A stretch of DNA of 64,000 bases from Clostridium sp. DSM 17811 (GCF_018861905.1 NZ_JAHLDU010000016.1:36516-100515); one strand, 5' to 3'. Positions 1 to 8,500 are shown, counted from the first letter of the stretch. Program-made: numbers and translations. The notes: generated from the sequence alone by a model not told the origin.

Positions 1-2075
1 TTTATAGCTTCTAGTGCTAATCCATCAGTAAATGGTGAAGCCATAACTGATACATAAGATTCTAACCCATGAGTTAAAGCATCTATACCTGAAGCTGCAG
101 TTAATCCTCTTGGCATATTTATCATAAGCTCTGCATCTATTATAGCCATATTGGGAAGTAATTCATAATCAGCTAAAGGATATTTAGCTCCTGTTTTTTC
201 ATCAGTAATTACTGCAAATGGGGTGACTTCTGAACCAGTACCTGCTGTAGTTGGCACTGCAACCATATAACATTTTGAGCCCATGACAGGGAATGTATAA
301 ACTCTTTTTCTAATGTCCATAAATCTCATAGCTAAATCTTCGAATTTTACTTCTGGGTGTTCATATAATACCCACATGATTTTAGCTGCATCAATTGGTG
401 ATCCTCCACCAATTGACATAATTGTATCTGGTTTAAATCCGTTTAATTGTTCAACACCTGCTCTTGCTGTAGCAAGGGTTGGATCTGGTAGCACATCTGA
501 GAACACTTTAAACTCTATTCCAAGTTCTGTTAAAACTCTTGTAGCTCTATGCACAATTCCAAGATCAACAAGAATCTGGTCAGTCACTATAAATACTTTC
601 TTTTTGCCCAATACCTTTAATTCTTGAATCGCTTTCTCGATGCAACCATATTTAAAATAAACTCTTGATGGAACTTTAAACCAAAGCATATTTTCTCTCC
701 TCTGCGCTAAATTCTTAATATTCAATAGCTGTTTAATTCCAACATTTTCTGAAACAGAATTCCCACCCCATGATCCACAACCAAGTGTTAATGAAGGAGT
801 AGTCTTAAAGTTGAATATATCACCTATTCCACCTTGAGAGGATGGCATGTTGATCATAATTCTTCCTGTTCTCATAAGCGAACTAAACTTAGCTATTCTA
901 TCTTTAGACTTAGTTCTATGAGTCCATAATACGCTGCTGTGACCATAACCTCCAAGTACAACAAGTCTTTCCGCTTTAGCTAGTGCTTCTTCAAAAGTTT
1001 TAACCTTATACATACCAAGTACCGTAGATAATTTTTCATGTGAAAATTCTTCTTCAAGTTCTACGGATTCAATTTCGCCTATAAGAACTTTTGTTTCTTC
1101 AGGAAGTTTAATTCCTCCAAGGGCTGCTATTGTTGAAGCCGATCTACCTACCTGCTTCGGATTTAATCTACCATCAACTAATATTACTTTTCTTATTTTT
1201 TCTGTTTCGTCTGGTGTAAGGAAATAAGCCCCTCTTTTAATAAATTCTTTTCTAACTTCATCATAAATACTCTCCATAACGATTACAGTCTGCTCAGACG
1301 CGCATATTGTTCCATAATCAAAGTTCTTAGAAAGTAAAATTGAACTTACAGCCATTTTAATATCAGCTGTGTCATCAATAATTGCTGGTGTATTTCCTGA
1401 ACCAACGCCAACAGCTGGTTTTCCTGATGAATAAGCAGCTTGAACCATTCCTGGACCACCTGTTGCAAGTATTAAATCTGCTGATTTCATAACAAGCCCT
1501 GAAAGTTCTATGGAAGGTTCATCTACCCATGCAATTATATCTTTTGGTGCACCTGCTGCTACTGCTGCATCTCTCACTACTTTAATTGCTGCAATGGTAC
1601 ATTTTTTAGCTCCTGGATGTGGCGAGAAAACGATTCCATTTCGGGTTTTTAAAGCTATAAGAGCTTTGAATATTCCAGTAGATGTTGGATTTGTAGTTGG
1701 TACAACTGCAGCTAGTACTCCAATTGGTTCATAAATTTTAGATATACCACCGGCTTCATCATTTTCGAAAACTCCAACAGTTTGTGAATCTTTATAACAA
1801 TTATATATATATTCAGAAGCAAAATGATTTTTTATAACTTTATCTTCTACAAGTCCCATTCCTGTTTCTTCAACAGCTATTTTGGCTAGTGGAATTCTTT
1901 GGTCATTTGCTGCTATAGCTGCTGCTTTAAATATTTGATCTACCTGTTTTTGTGTGAATGTTGAATACTTCTTTTGTGCTGCTCTAACCTGCGCCATTCT
2001 TATATCTAATTCCTGCGCATTTGTAACTCTCTGGGTAGTTGTCTTTTCCGGTACTTTATTATTTACCACTTTCAT
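1..2075 (-). CDS. adhE: Bifunctional acetaldehyde-CoA/alcohol dehydrogenase AdhE (3' end outside window)
   Basis: The reverse strand is open from an ATG at 2075 to the window edge, giving 691 residues of a protein that is usually about 870. The N-terminal half is a CoA-acylating aldehyde dehydrogenase: the catalytic cysteine is C258 in the context YGTICASEQ, preceded by the glycine-rich ATGGPGMV and VGSGNTPA. The C-terminal half, from about residue 450, is an iron-dependent alcohol dehydrogenase (IGGGSPIDAAK, PTTAGTGSEV) and is cut by the edge before its last metal ligands. The enzyme reduces acetyl-CoA to ethanol in two NADH-dependent steps in the cytoplasm. A sigma-54 promoter and a sigma-54 activator gene lie directly upstream, so expression is probably activator-controlled. 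Identification is secure. Confidence 0.97.
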   Translation of the reverse strand, partial: MKVVNNKVPEKTTTQRVTNAQELDIRMAQVRAAQKKYSTFTQKQVDQIFKAAAIAANDQRIPLAKIAVEETGMGLVEDKVIKNHFASEYIYNCYKDSQTVGVFENDEAGGISKIYEPIGVLAAVVPTTNPTSTGIFKALIALKTRNGIVFSPHPGAKKCTIAAIKVVRDAAVAAGAPKDIIAWVDEPSIELSGLVMKSADLILATGGPGMVQAAYSSGKPAVGVGSGNTPAIIDDTADIKMAVSSILLSKNFDYGTICASEQTVIVMESIYDEVRKEFIKRGAYFLTPDETEKIRKVILVDGRLNPKQVGRSASTIAALGGIKLPEETKVLIGEIESVELEEEFSHEKLSTVLGMYKVKTFEEALAKAERLVVLGGYGHSSVLWTHRTKSKDRIAKFSSLMRTGRIMINMPSSQGGIGDIFNFKTTPSLTLGCGSWGGNSVSENVGIKQLLNIKNLAQRRENMLWFKVPSRVYFKYGCIEKAIQELKVLGKKKVFIVTDQILVDLGIVHRATRVLTELGIEFKVFSDVLPDPTLATARAGVEQLNGFKPDTIMSIGGGSPIDAAKIMWVLYEHPEVKFEDLAMRFMDIRKRVYTFPVMGSKCYMVAVPTTAGTGSEVTPFAVITDEKTGAKYPLADYELLPNMAIIDAELMINMPRGLTAASGIDALTHGLESYVSVMASPFTDGLALEAI

Positions 2076-2139
2076 AAGACCACCTCATTCGTAAAATTTA
2101 GTTGCTTTAAATATTTTACTCAACTATAAACTTATATAG

Positions 2140-2156
2140 AGCAAAAATCATGCCAA
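2140..2156 (-). promoter_or_regulatory. Sigma-54 (-24/-12) promoter of adhE
   Basis: On the reverse strand the sequence TTGGCATGATTTTTGCT has the invariant GG and GC dinucleotides at sigma-54 spacing (consensus TGGCAC-N5-TTGC). It ends about 65 bases before the adhE ATG. Immediately upstream, TGCCAA and TTGGCA half-sites (2151-2182) form an inverted repeat. The neighbouring gene at 2310-4253 encodes a sigma-54 activator, which supports the call. Confidence 0.85.
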
Positions 2157-2309
2157 CTACATATATAACGTTTTCATTGGCATAAACAAATTTACTTAGG
2201 TGGTGTTGTATATTCTTTATACTATTTCCCTTATTTTAGCGTATGAATTTTAAACATTGTATAATTTTAATACAGCCCATTATTTCATAGGATTATGTTT
2301 ATTGGAACT

Positions 2310-4253
2310 TTACCTAGTTATATTGTACCTTTTTATTTTGGAATACAAAGTTGCTCTAGTTATTCCTAAGTCTTTTGCTGTTTTTGTTATATTATATTCA
2401 TTTTGATCCATTGCTTTTATTATTTCATTCCTTTCGAGTTCTGCTAAAGTATAAATTTTTTCATTTTCTACACTTAATACTTTATTTGAATAATCCTTAT
2501 TTATAGATTTGTTTTTTTCATCATCACCAAAAACCATTGTACTTTCACCATTCAAATTTACTATATTTTCAATGCAATTTTCTAGTTCTCTTATGTTTCC
2601 TGGCCAATTATAATTTAGCATTTTTTCATATATACCTGCGCTCATAATTGTGAGTTTCTTGTTTAATTTATTAGCTTTTATCTTCAAAAGATGATCAATA
2701 AGAATCGGCAAATCTCCTTTTCTTTCTCTAAGTGATGGAATTTTTATTGGGATAACGCTTAACCTATAGTATAAGTCCTCTCTAAATCTTCCTTTTTCAA
2801 CTTCTTTTTTTAAATCTTTATATGTTGCAGCTATAATTCTTACATCTACAGGAATTATTTTATCTCCTCCGACTCTAGTTATATAGCCTTCTTGCAGAAC
2901 TCTTAAAAGATTAACTTGCATATCAAGCGGCATCTCACCTATTTCATCTAAGAAAAGCGTTCCACCACTTGAAAGCTCAAACTTGCCTGCACAGCCTCCC
3001 CTTCTAGCTCCTGTAAAGGAACCCTCCTCATAACCAAACAGTTCACTTTCTATAAGATTTTTAGAAATAGCTCCGCAATTAATAGCTATAAATGTTTTAT
3101 TGCTTCTATCTCCGTAATTATGTATAGATTGAGCCAAAAGTTCTTTCCCAGTTCCGCTTTCACCTTGAATAAGAACAGTAGATGGGGAAGAACTTATTAT
3201 CTTCGCATATTCTATTACTTTTTTTATTTCTGGGCTGTCACCAACAATATCCTCAAAATTATAAACTGCTCTACCACTGCTATATTTATTCACAGGTTTA
3301 ATTACCTTTTTTATTGCAGTAAACACAACAACCAAGCCTTTAACTTCGTTATCAATTTCTATTGGATTTGCAGATACATTGTATCTAGTTTTTGTAGTTT
3401 CATTGCTTAATGTTACCTCTATATTATTATAAACATTTCCTTTTATAATCTTTTCAAATATATTTATCCAATCTGGTAAAATAGTATCTACTTTTTTACC
3501 AATTATATCTTCTTCTTTAATACGTAAAATACTACAAGCTTCTTTATTAATGGTTTTTAAAATTCCATCTTTATTTATAACATAAATGCCCAAATAAATA
3601 GAATCTACTACTGTATTCATATATTGATAAGTTTCTAGCAGTCTATTATTTATATATTCAACATTTATTTGATTTTCAATGCATTTTACAGCCGAAACTA
3701 TAAGTCCCAGTGTATGTTTTTGAACTTTTTCTCTACCACCAGTTAAATTAAGTAATCCAATTATAGTTCCATCTACATCATGAATTGGTGCTGCAGAGCA
3801 AGTCCATCTTTGATATGCGACAATAAAATGTTCTTTTTCAGAAATTTGAATAGGATTTTGTTCTTTTATAGCAATACCCATTGCAGTTGTTCCTATACTA
3901 TTTTCTGACATATAAGCACCAACTACCATATTCAAACTTTGTGCTTCCTCTACCACATCTTCATCGCCTATTATTTTTAGAATGCAACATTCATTATCAA
4001 GTAAAACTATAAAAAAACCTGATCCCTTTAGAAACTCATATAAGGTTACCATAAATCTAGAAGCTGCATTTAAAAGCTTTCTATTTTTATTAATGTTATC
4101 TTTGCGTCCTTCTAGTTTTAGCATTCTTTGAGGAAATACTGTTCCTTTTTCAATACCATAATCTACTGATCGCGCATGTGATCTTTTAATTATATCTAAT
4201 TGATTTTTTAAAACTTCTGGTGTTAAAATTTGTTTTCCGATTTCAATCTCCAA
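2310..4253 (-). CDS. Sigma-54-dependent transcriptional activator (GAF-PAS-AAA+-Fis, AcoR-like)
   Basis: This 647-residue enhancer-binding protein has a GAF-like sensor at about 60-200, a PAS domain at about 205-320, an AAA+ ATPase at about 335-570 and a Fis-type helix-turn-helix at the C-terminus ([19 protein letters not shown]). Walker A is GESGTGKE (364-371) and Walker B is [11 protein letters not shown]. The sigma-54 contact loop reads GSFTGA instead of the usual GAFTGA. It remodels sigma-54 RNA polymerase using ATP. It lies directly upstream of adhE, which has a sigma-54 promoter, so it is probably the adhE activator sensing a redox or aldehyde/alcohol signal. The signal itself cannot be read from sequence. 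No receiver domain is present. Confidence 0.93.
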   Translation of the reverse strand: MEIEIGKQILTPEVLKNQLDIIKRSHARSVDYGIEKGTVFPQRMLKLEGRKDNINKNRKLLNAASRFMVTLYEFLKGSGFFIVLLDNECCILKIIGDEDVVEEAQSLNMVVGAYMSENSIGTTAMGIAIKEQNPIQISEKEHFIVAYQRWTCSAAPIHDVDGTIIGLLNLTGGREKVQKHTLGLIVSAVKCIENQINVEYINNRLLETYQYMNTVVDSIYLGIYVINKDGILKTINKEACSILRIKEEDIIGKKVDTILPDWINIFEKIIKGNVYNNIEVTLSNETTKTRYNVSANPIEIDNEVKGLVVVFTAIKKVIKPVNKYSSGRAVYNFEDIVGDSPEIKKVIEYAKIISSSPSTVLIQGESGTGKELLAQSIHNYGDRSNKTFIAINCGAISKNLIESELFGYEEGSFTGARRGGCAGKFELSSGGTLFLDEIGEMPLDMQVNLLRVLQEGYITRVGGDKIIPVDVRIIAATYKDLKKEVEKGRFREDLYYRLSVIPIKIPSLRERKGDLPILIDHLLKIKANKLNKKLTIMSAGIYEKMLNYNWPGNIRELENCIENIVNLNGESTMVFGDDEKNKSINKDYSNKVLSVENEKIYTLAELERNEIIKAMDQNEYNITKTAKDLGITRATLYSKIKRYNITR

Positions 4254-4366
4254 TTTTAATACCTCCTCGTCTAATACAAGTATATTACTTTTTAAAGCTA
4301 TATACTGTGATTATCAACAAGTTAATAGAACTTTTTCATTTATCGAATATATTGAAGATATATTAA

Positions 4367-4519
4367 TTATTTACCTATTCTTACGCCAACACTTTTAATA
4401 CCCAAGGATGAACCCAAAACATTTCCGAAGTTCTTACCACAAGCAATTATCCTTTTATTACTTTTAATTAATTCACTTTTATCTATTGCAACTATTATTT
4501 CTAATTTTTTCATATACAT
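4367..4519 (-). CDS. Small hypothetical protein, 50 residues
   Basis: An ATG at 4519 opens a 50-residue frame (MYMKKLEIIVAIDKSELIKS...) that ends with TAA at 4367; a second ATG two codons on is an alternative start. AGGTGAGG lies just upstream as a ribosome-binding site. The protein is basic with no membrane segment and I do not recognise it. It sits alone in the gap upstream of the sigma-54 activator gene and beside a decayed fragment, so it could be a remnant instead of a working gene. Confidence 0.35.
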   Translation of the reverse strand: MYMKKLEIIVAIDKSELIKSNKRIIACGKNFGNVLGSSLGIKSVGVRIGK

Positions 4520-4735
4520 TTAACCTCACCTTATATATAATGGCAGTATCTTATACTAGACTAAATTATTTATTAATATTCATAAAATTTAAAATTTATG
4601 TAAATCTTTATCTTATAATATAACTATATTATAACTATTATGTCAATCTTTTTAGAAAACTATTTTTTTATTAGCATAAATTATAGATAATTATATGTTT
4701 TTATACATATTTGTAAAATATTCAATTAATTTTAG

Positions 4736-4885
4736 TGGACTTTATTTCAAGATTTTGTTGGAAACATAGATGAAGTTGTATCCATAAATATCAAAGGCGA
4801 GGAATATATAGAAACTATTGTTGCTTCAAGATTTAAATTAGAAGAAGAATCAGCAGTAGTTATTGATCAAATGGAACTTTTTTAA
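4736..4885 (+). pseudogene. Remnant of a protein C-terminus, possibly an ABC ATPase TOBE domain
   Basis: A frame open from 4736 to a TAA at 4885 reads like a genuine protein end (VGNIDEVVSINIKGEEYIET..., finishing VVIDQMELF) but has no start codon and is preceded by an in-frame TAG and AT-rich non-coding DNA. The pattern of short beta strands ending in a hydrophobic residue plus LF resembles the C-terminal TOBE segment of sugar ABC-transporter ATPases. That assignment is tentative. It is the only recognisable piece of the gene left here and is followed directly by a terminator hairpin. Confidence 0.35.
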
Positions 4886-4893
4886 AAGTATAA

Positions 4894-4938
4894 AAAAAAT
4901 CGAGTAAACAATTATATTAGATTGTCTACTCGATTTTT
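4894..4938. terminator. Bidirectional intrinsic terminator
   Basis: The stem AAAAATCGAGTA pairs with TACTCGATTTTT across a short loop and carries a run of A on one side and T on the other. It ends the nitroreductase gene on the reverse strand and the decayed fragment on the forward strand. Confidence 0.8.
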
Positions 4939-4944
4939 ATAATA

Positions 4945-5742
4945 TTAGATATAAGTTACTTCTAATGGATTTCTGTCCACTAATTTCTTATATGTATATT
5001 TAGGATATCCAACCATAACAGCAGCTGTTATGGTTTTTCCTTCTGGTATATTAAATAATTTAAGCATTGGTGAACCCTTCATGGCTGCGCAATACTCAAA
5101 AAAACCTGCCCAACAAGTTCCAAGTCCTAAGGAAGGAGCAAACAATTCTAGATAAGTCAAACATGAAATAGAATTACCTCTTCCATTTGAGTAACCTTTG
5201 TCCGCAGTAGCCATAATTAAGTTTGGAGCACCACGAAGAATCGTATCAACGCCGTCTTCCCTATACATTCTAATTAAACCTTTTAATGAATCCTTTAGTG
5301 GAGATTTTTCTATCATTCGAATAGTAAGTTCAACAGCTTTTTCAACTACTTTTCTGTCCTCAACTACAATAAATGATATACCTTGACTATTACTTCCAGT
5401 AGGAGCAAGCCTTGCAATATCAACTAATTTTGTTAATTCTTCTCTTGATACAGATTTTTCTTTATAACTTCTTATAGAACGACGCGCCCTTAGAAAATGT
5501 TCAGCCTGCTCTGCATTCAATTTAGGAAAATCTTTTGCATCAATTTGCTCTGCCACTGGTGTTTTTTTATTATCTATAGCGTCCTTTGGGCATACAGCAA
5601 CACAATGTCCACAGGCAATACAATTGCTGTTTTCTACTTCTTCTGGGCCCTTTTCTCCCATTTTTAGAACATACGATGGACATTCCTTAATACATTGTCC
5701 ACATTTAATACATCTTTCTTCATTTACAGTTATAAGATCCAT
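4945..5742 (-). CDS. Ferredoxin-nitroreductase fusion oxidoreductase
   Basis: The N-terminus carries two [4Fe-4S] clusters (CIKCGQCIKECP and CIACGHCVAVCP). An FMN-binding nitroreductase fold follows, starting at about residue 85 (RRSIRSYKEKSV) with the usual LAPTGSNSQ motif. Such fusions pass electrons from ferredoxin-type centres to FMN and reduce nitro compounds, quinones or similar acceptors in the cytoplasm; the substrate is unknown. I place the start at the ATG at 5742 (265 residues) because AGAGGGG lies nine bases before it. An in-frame ATG at 5766 overlaps the stop codon of the upstream marR-type gene. The two genes are thus cotranscribed and probably translationally coupled, and the regulator probably controls this enzyme. 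Confidence 0.9.
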   Translation of the reverse strand: MDLITVNEERCIKCGQCIKECPSYVLKMGEKGPEEVENSNCIACGHCVAVCPKDAIDNKKTPVAEQIDAKDFPKLNAEQAEHFLRARRSIRSYKEKSVSREELTKLVDIARLAPTGSNSQGISFIVVEDRKVVEKAVELTIRMIEKSPLKDSLKGLIRMYREDGVDTILRGAPNLIMATADKGYSNGRGNSISCLTYLELFAPSLGLGTCWAGFFEYCAAMKGSPMLKLFNIPEGKTITAAVMVGYPKYTYKKLVDRNPLEVTYI

Positions 5743-5762
5743 TTTATTCATCCCCTCTAAAT

Positions 5763-6209
5763 TCATTTTACTAATTTTTCAATATCCTTTAATGTTTTTA
5801 ATAATTCTTTTATTCTTTCTTTTCCAATACCATCCTCAATTGTGCTTTGTGCTTTTTTTAATATTGGTATTGCTTCCTCAAGAGTCTTTACTCCCTTATC
5901 AGTTATGGTTATGCACTTTTTTCTAGAGTCCTGCTCTTCTTTCTTAATATCAATATAACCACTCTTTCTAAGTAACTCAACATTTCTTGTTACTGTACTT
6001 TGATCCATGAGTAAAATGTTACCAAGACTCGTAACAGAAATATTTTTGTTATAAGAAATATCTAGAAGCAACAAACATTGAGTACTCCGAAGTCCAGTTG
6101 GTTGAAGCATTTTGTCATAAAATTGAGTTATTGTACGGGTGGTTTTTCTTAAGTTCCCACAAGTACAACTTTGCGAATATTTGTTATCATATGAACTTAA
6201 GCTACACAT
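5763..6209 (-). CDS. MarR-family transcriptional regulator
   Basis: This 148-residue protein has the MarR winged helix-turn-helix (VTSLGNILLMDQSTVTRNVELLRKSGYI, then the basic wing EEQDSRKKCITITDKG) between dimerising helices. It has three cysteines in its first 17 residues (C2, C15, C17), which suggests a redox-responsive variant, though this is inference. It is the first gene of a two-gene operon with the ferredoxin-nitroreductase. Its start codon is embedded in a 12-base inverted repeat and its promoter region holds an 18-base palindrome, so autorepression is likely. Confidence 0.9.
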   Translation of the reverse strand: MCSLSSYDNKYSQSCTCGNLRKTTRTITQFYDKMLQPTGLRSTQCLLLLDISYNKNISVTSLGNILLMDQSTVTRNVELLRKSGYIDIKKEEQDSRKKCITITDKGVKTLEEAIPILKKAQSTIEDGIGKERIKELLKTLKDIEKLVK

Positions 6210-6268
6210 AAATTCAACTCCAGTACTATATATGTATATACATATAATATAGTGAAGTTGAATTTATG
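6207..6268 (-). promoter_or_regulatory. Probable autoregulatory operator of the MarR gene
   Basis: CATAAATTCAAC (6207-6218, containing the marR start codon) is matched perfectly by GTTGAATTTATG (6257-6268). Between them lies the perfect palindrome TATATGTATATACATATA (6229-6246), which also resembles -10 sequences. MarR proteins bind such palindromes next to their own promoters. Binding by this protein is inferred. Confidence 0.6.
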
Positions 6269-6279
6269 TCAAGTTTATT

Positions 6280-6300
6280 GGTGCCACCCACGTGGCATCC
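6280..6300. repeat. Dispersed hairpin repeat, copy A (shortened)
   Basis: GGTGCCACCCACGTGGCATCC is a hairpin of TGCCAC and GTGGCA. Compared with the other copies it lacks the internal ATGGCAA. It lies between the MarR gene and the DUF3169-like gene. Confidence 0.7.
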
Positions 6301-6387
6301 ATTAATTATTGCCCTCTCCACCTACAGTTTATTTCTAGGTTTTCAAAAGTTGGCGTCCTATTTTAGAATAAAACTTCCATTTTTCTG

Positions 6388-7098
6388 CTACATGTTCTCA
6401 TATTTTCTTGCTTCAAACGAGTATATTAAATTCTGGATTATCCATATTAATCCAATTATTATACATACTACAATTGGTACATTTATAAACATCGATAACA
6501 CCATAATTAGTACAATAATAGCTGCATACACCTTTTGCATTTTATTAAATGTTGTATAACTACAATTATAAACCACCCATTTCTCTCCATCATCTAACTT
6601 ATCAAAGTGTTTCTTTTCTGCTTCATTTTCGTATAAATACATTTTTCTATTTGGATTTAAATAATTAGAATATTTCATAGCGGTTATTAATACAAACGCC
6701 GCAATAATTAGAACAATTGTAGGAACTATAATTAAATAGAATGAACCCTTATCAAAACTCTTATTTATAACTACTGCATATCCTGTTAAACCTATTATTG
6801 ATAGTACTGTACAAAGGAGAATAACATTAGATACCTTTCTACTAATGACTTTAGGTACATTGTCTAAATCCACTTTCCTATAGTTTGATTTTATATAAAT
6901 TATATTTATTACTAAATATATTATAATAATTATACTTATTATAAACAAGACTTTAGAAATTAAATTGCTCATATTTCCACCAAAAGATAAGTCTAATTTT
7001 GATATTTTTTCAGAAAATCCACCTATTATTCCACCAATAAGCCCGGATATTAACATTCCTATTATAAACTTTTTATACCTTTTTATCTTCATTTTCAT
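6388..7098 (-). CDS. DUF3169-like integral membrane protein
   Basis: This 236-residue protein has about six hydrophobic segments arranged in three pairs, with a polar stretch near residue 165 (EAEKKHFDKLDDGEKWVVYNCSYTTFNKM). That arrangement matches DUF3169 proteins, which are typically encoded right after a small XRE regulator, as here. The coding region overlaps the end of the regulator gene by 26 bases, with GAGGGGG before the start, so the two are translationally coupled. The function of the family is unknown. The family name is my recognition from pattern and context. Confidence 0.65.
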   Translation of the reverse strand: MKMKIKRYKKFIIGMLISGLIGGIIGGFSEKISKLDLSFGGNMSNLISKVLFIISIIIIIYLVINIIYIKSNYRKVDLDNVPKVISRKVSNVILLCTVLSIIGLTGYAVVINKSFDKGSFYLIIVPTIVLIIAAFVLITAMKYSNYLNPNRKMYLYENEAEKKHFDKLDDGEKWVVYNCSYTTFNKMQKVYAAIIVLIMVLSMFINVPIVVCIIIGLIWIIQNLIYSFEARKYENM

Positions 7099-7300
7099 GT
7101 GCCCCCTCTAAATAAAATATATCTTCAACACTAACTTTTAATATTTTTGCTATTTTTAAAACCAACAATATAGATGGAGAATAATCTCCTCTTTCTATAA
7201 GACTTATTGTTTGTCTTGAAGCATCTGCTAGTTTTCCAAGCTCTCCTTGGCTAAGGTTATATCTTGCCCTTAGCTCTTTTACTCTGTTTCTTAATTCCAT
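7073..7300 (-). CDS. XRE/Cro-C1 family transcriptional regulator (YozG-like)
   Basis: This 75-residue protein is almost entirely a Cro/C1 helix-turn-helix (ARYNLSQGELGKLADASRQTISLIERGDYSPSILLVLKIAKIL). Small regulators of this type pair with a membrane protein encoded immediately downstream, as seen here. It is expressed from a strong sigma-A promoter (7326-7354) flanked by repeated TGACAATTATAATT sequences that are likely its own operators. Confidence 0.93.
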   Translation of the reverse strand: MELRNRVKELRARYNLSQGELGKLADASRQTISLIERGDYSPSILLVLKIAKILKVSVEDIFYLEGAHENEDKKV

Positions 7301-7325
7301 AACAAATCTCCTTCCTTATATTATT

Positions 7326-7354
7326 AATATAATCTATTTCTAAAGTTTTGTCAA
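7326..7354 (-). promoter_or_regulatory. Sigma-A promoter of the XRE/DUF3169 operon
   Basis: On the reverse strand TTGACA (7349-7354) and TATATT (7326-7331) are separated by exactly 17 bases, 26 bases upstream of the regulator's start codon. Confidence 0.8.
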
Positions 7355-7412
7355 TTATAATTGTCATTATTATAATAATGTTTGTCATATTTATAATTAT
7401 AATTGTCATTAT
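7353..7412. promoter_or_regulatory. Direct-repeat operator candidates upstream of the XRE gene
   Basis: AATTATAATTGTCATTAT occurs at 7353-7370 and again at 7395-7412, 42 bases apart (four helical turns). A related TTTGTCATATTT lies between them. The first copy overlaps the -35 box, as expected for repression by the encoded regulator. Confidence 0.5.
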
Positions 7413-7442
7413 CGGTATTATCATTTAAGTTACAATCCAATA

Positions 7443-7477
7443 AAAAAACGGATGTGAATTATATCACATCCGTTTTT
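7443..7477 (-). terminator. Intrinsic terminator of the methyltransferase gene
   Basis: AAAACGGATGTGA pairs perfectly with TCACATCCGTTTT, and on the reverse strand a T-run follows the stem. Confidence 0.85.
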
Positions 7478-7498
7478 CTAATATCCTAATTAATGACT

Positions 7499-8128
7499 CT
7501 ACTTTTCACATACACAGCATAACCAATTTTTATCTTCCATTAAATCTATTTTTATACTATTGTACCCTGCTTTTTCTAATATTAGTTTTAATTCCTCAGG
7601 CGTATGTATTTCCATATCCGATATCGCAACAAATTCATCATTTCTTTCTTTAAATTTTTCACTAGAATACATTTCGCATATTATAATAAGTTTTCCTGAT
7701 GGTTTTAAAACTCTTTTTACCTCTTTAAAGTTTTCAACAAGATTAGGCCAAAAATAAATAGTTTCTACTGCGGATATAACATCAAATTTATCATTTTCGA
7801 ATGGAATTTTTTCTACACTTGCATGAAGAATTTCTACGCTACCATCTTTTATAAATTTTTCATTATAATCTTTTGACCATTTTACACAATCGGTTGAATA
7901 ATCTATACCAAATGTTTTACCCTTCGCTGCTATAGAAGCCATTCTATTTACTGTTCTACCACCACCGCAGCCTATATCTAATATAACATCATTTTTTTTA
8001 ATATTTATTTTCTCAAATCCCCAATTAGTTAATTCAAAGTGTGATATATTCATGTCTTCGGCTATAGCTTTTCCTATTTCGCCATTTGGCTTTTTACATT
8101 GATTTAATCTTTTCGCAATTTCACTCAT
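7499..8128 (-). CDS. Class I SAM-dependent methyltransferase
   Basis: The 209-residue protein has the SAM-binding motif I VILDIGCGGGRTVNRM (about residues 49-64), the acidic strand-2 motif GIDYS, and the later FDVISAVETIYFWPN and LKPSGKLIIICEM motifs of the Methyltransf_11 type. It transfers methyl groups in the cytoplasm, to a substrate that cannot be deduced. It is a single-gene unit with its own terminator, and a hairpin repeat lies 29 bases upstream of its start codon. Confidence 0.92.
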   Translation of the reverse strand: MSEIAKRLNQCKKPNGEIGKAIAEDMNISHFELTNWGFEKINIKKNDVILDIGCGGGRTVNRMASIAAKGKTFGIDYSTDCVKWSKDYNEKFIKDGSVEILHASVEKIPFENDKFDVISAVETIYFWPNLVENFKEVKRVLKPSGKLIIICEMYSSEKFKERNDEFVAISDMEIHTPEELKLILEKAGYNSIKIDLMEDKNWLCCVCEK

Positions 8129-8156
8129 AATGTTCCACCGTCCTTAATTTTCTTTT

Positions 8157-8184
8157 GGTGCCACTCATGTGGCAAGTGGCACTC
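8157..8184. repeat. Dispersed hairpin repeat, copy B
   Basis: GGTGCCACTCATGTGGCAAG followed by TGGCACTC; TGCCAC can pair with either of two GTGGCA segments. It lies in the leader of the methyltransferase gene. Confidence 0.75.
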
Positions 8185-8394
8185 ATTAACTTTAATTCTA
8201 TAATGATAATGATAATCAATTGTATGTTAATATATTATAATCTATTTTTGTTCATATTACAATTTTTAATATAAATCACATAAACTTAATATAATTACTT
8301 GATAAAAACAATACATTTTTTTGTTATTATTTGTATATGGCAATAAGTTACATCAAGTTTTATTTTCTTAATAAATAAAAAGGAGTTGAGGATA

Positions 8395-8460
8395 TTGATA
8401 ATTTTAGTTTCTAGTGTTTTGTACTTTGGATTATCATTTGTCTATTTCTTAACTGTTTAA
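8395..8460 (+). CDS. Possible 21-residue membrane micropeptide
   Basis: A TTG at 8395 follows AAAAAGGAG at nine-base spacing and opens a 21-residue frame (IILVSSVLYFGLSFVYFLTV after the start) that is one hydrophobic helix and ends in TAA. TTGATA and TGTTAT elements about 60-90 bases upstream could form a promoter. The length and composition resemble small single-helix membrane peptides such as KdpF or toxin peptides, but no family can be named. It could also be a chance frame behind a strong ribosome-binding site. Confidence 0.4.
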   Translation: MIILVSSVLYFGLSFVYFLTV

Positions 8461-8474
8461 CATAGACAATCTTA

Positions 8475-8500
8475 GGTGCCACCAACATGGCAAGTGTCAT
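8475..8500. repeat. Dispersed hairpin repeat, copy C (degenerate)
   Basis: GGTGCCACCAACATGGCAAG followed by TGTCAT. The second arm has TGTCAT where the others have TGGCAT. It lies between the micro-ORF and the gene at 8610. Confidence 0.7.

Noticed and set aside
313..1734. Forward-strand open frames inside adhE (313-627 and 1510-1734)
   Set aside because: They lie antisense to a continuous AdhE coding sequence and have no protein family resemblance or ribosome-binding site.
4726..4885. A CRISPR or toxin-antitoxin explanation for the small pieces around 4.4-4.9 kb
   Set aside because: No repeated spacing, no paired short genes; a decayed gene end plus a lone small frame explains the sequence better.
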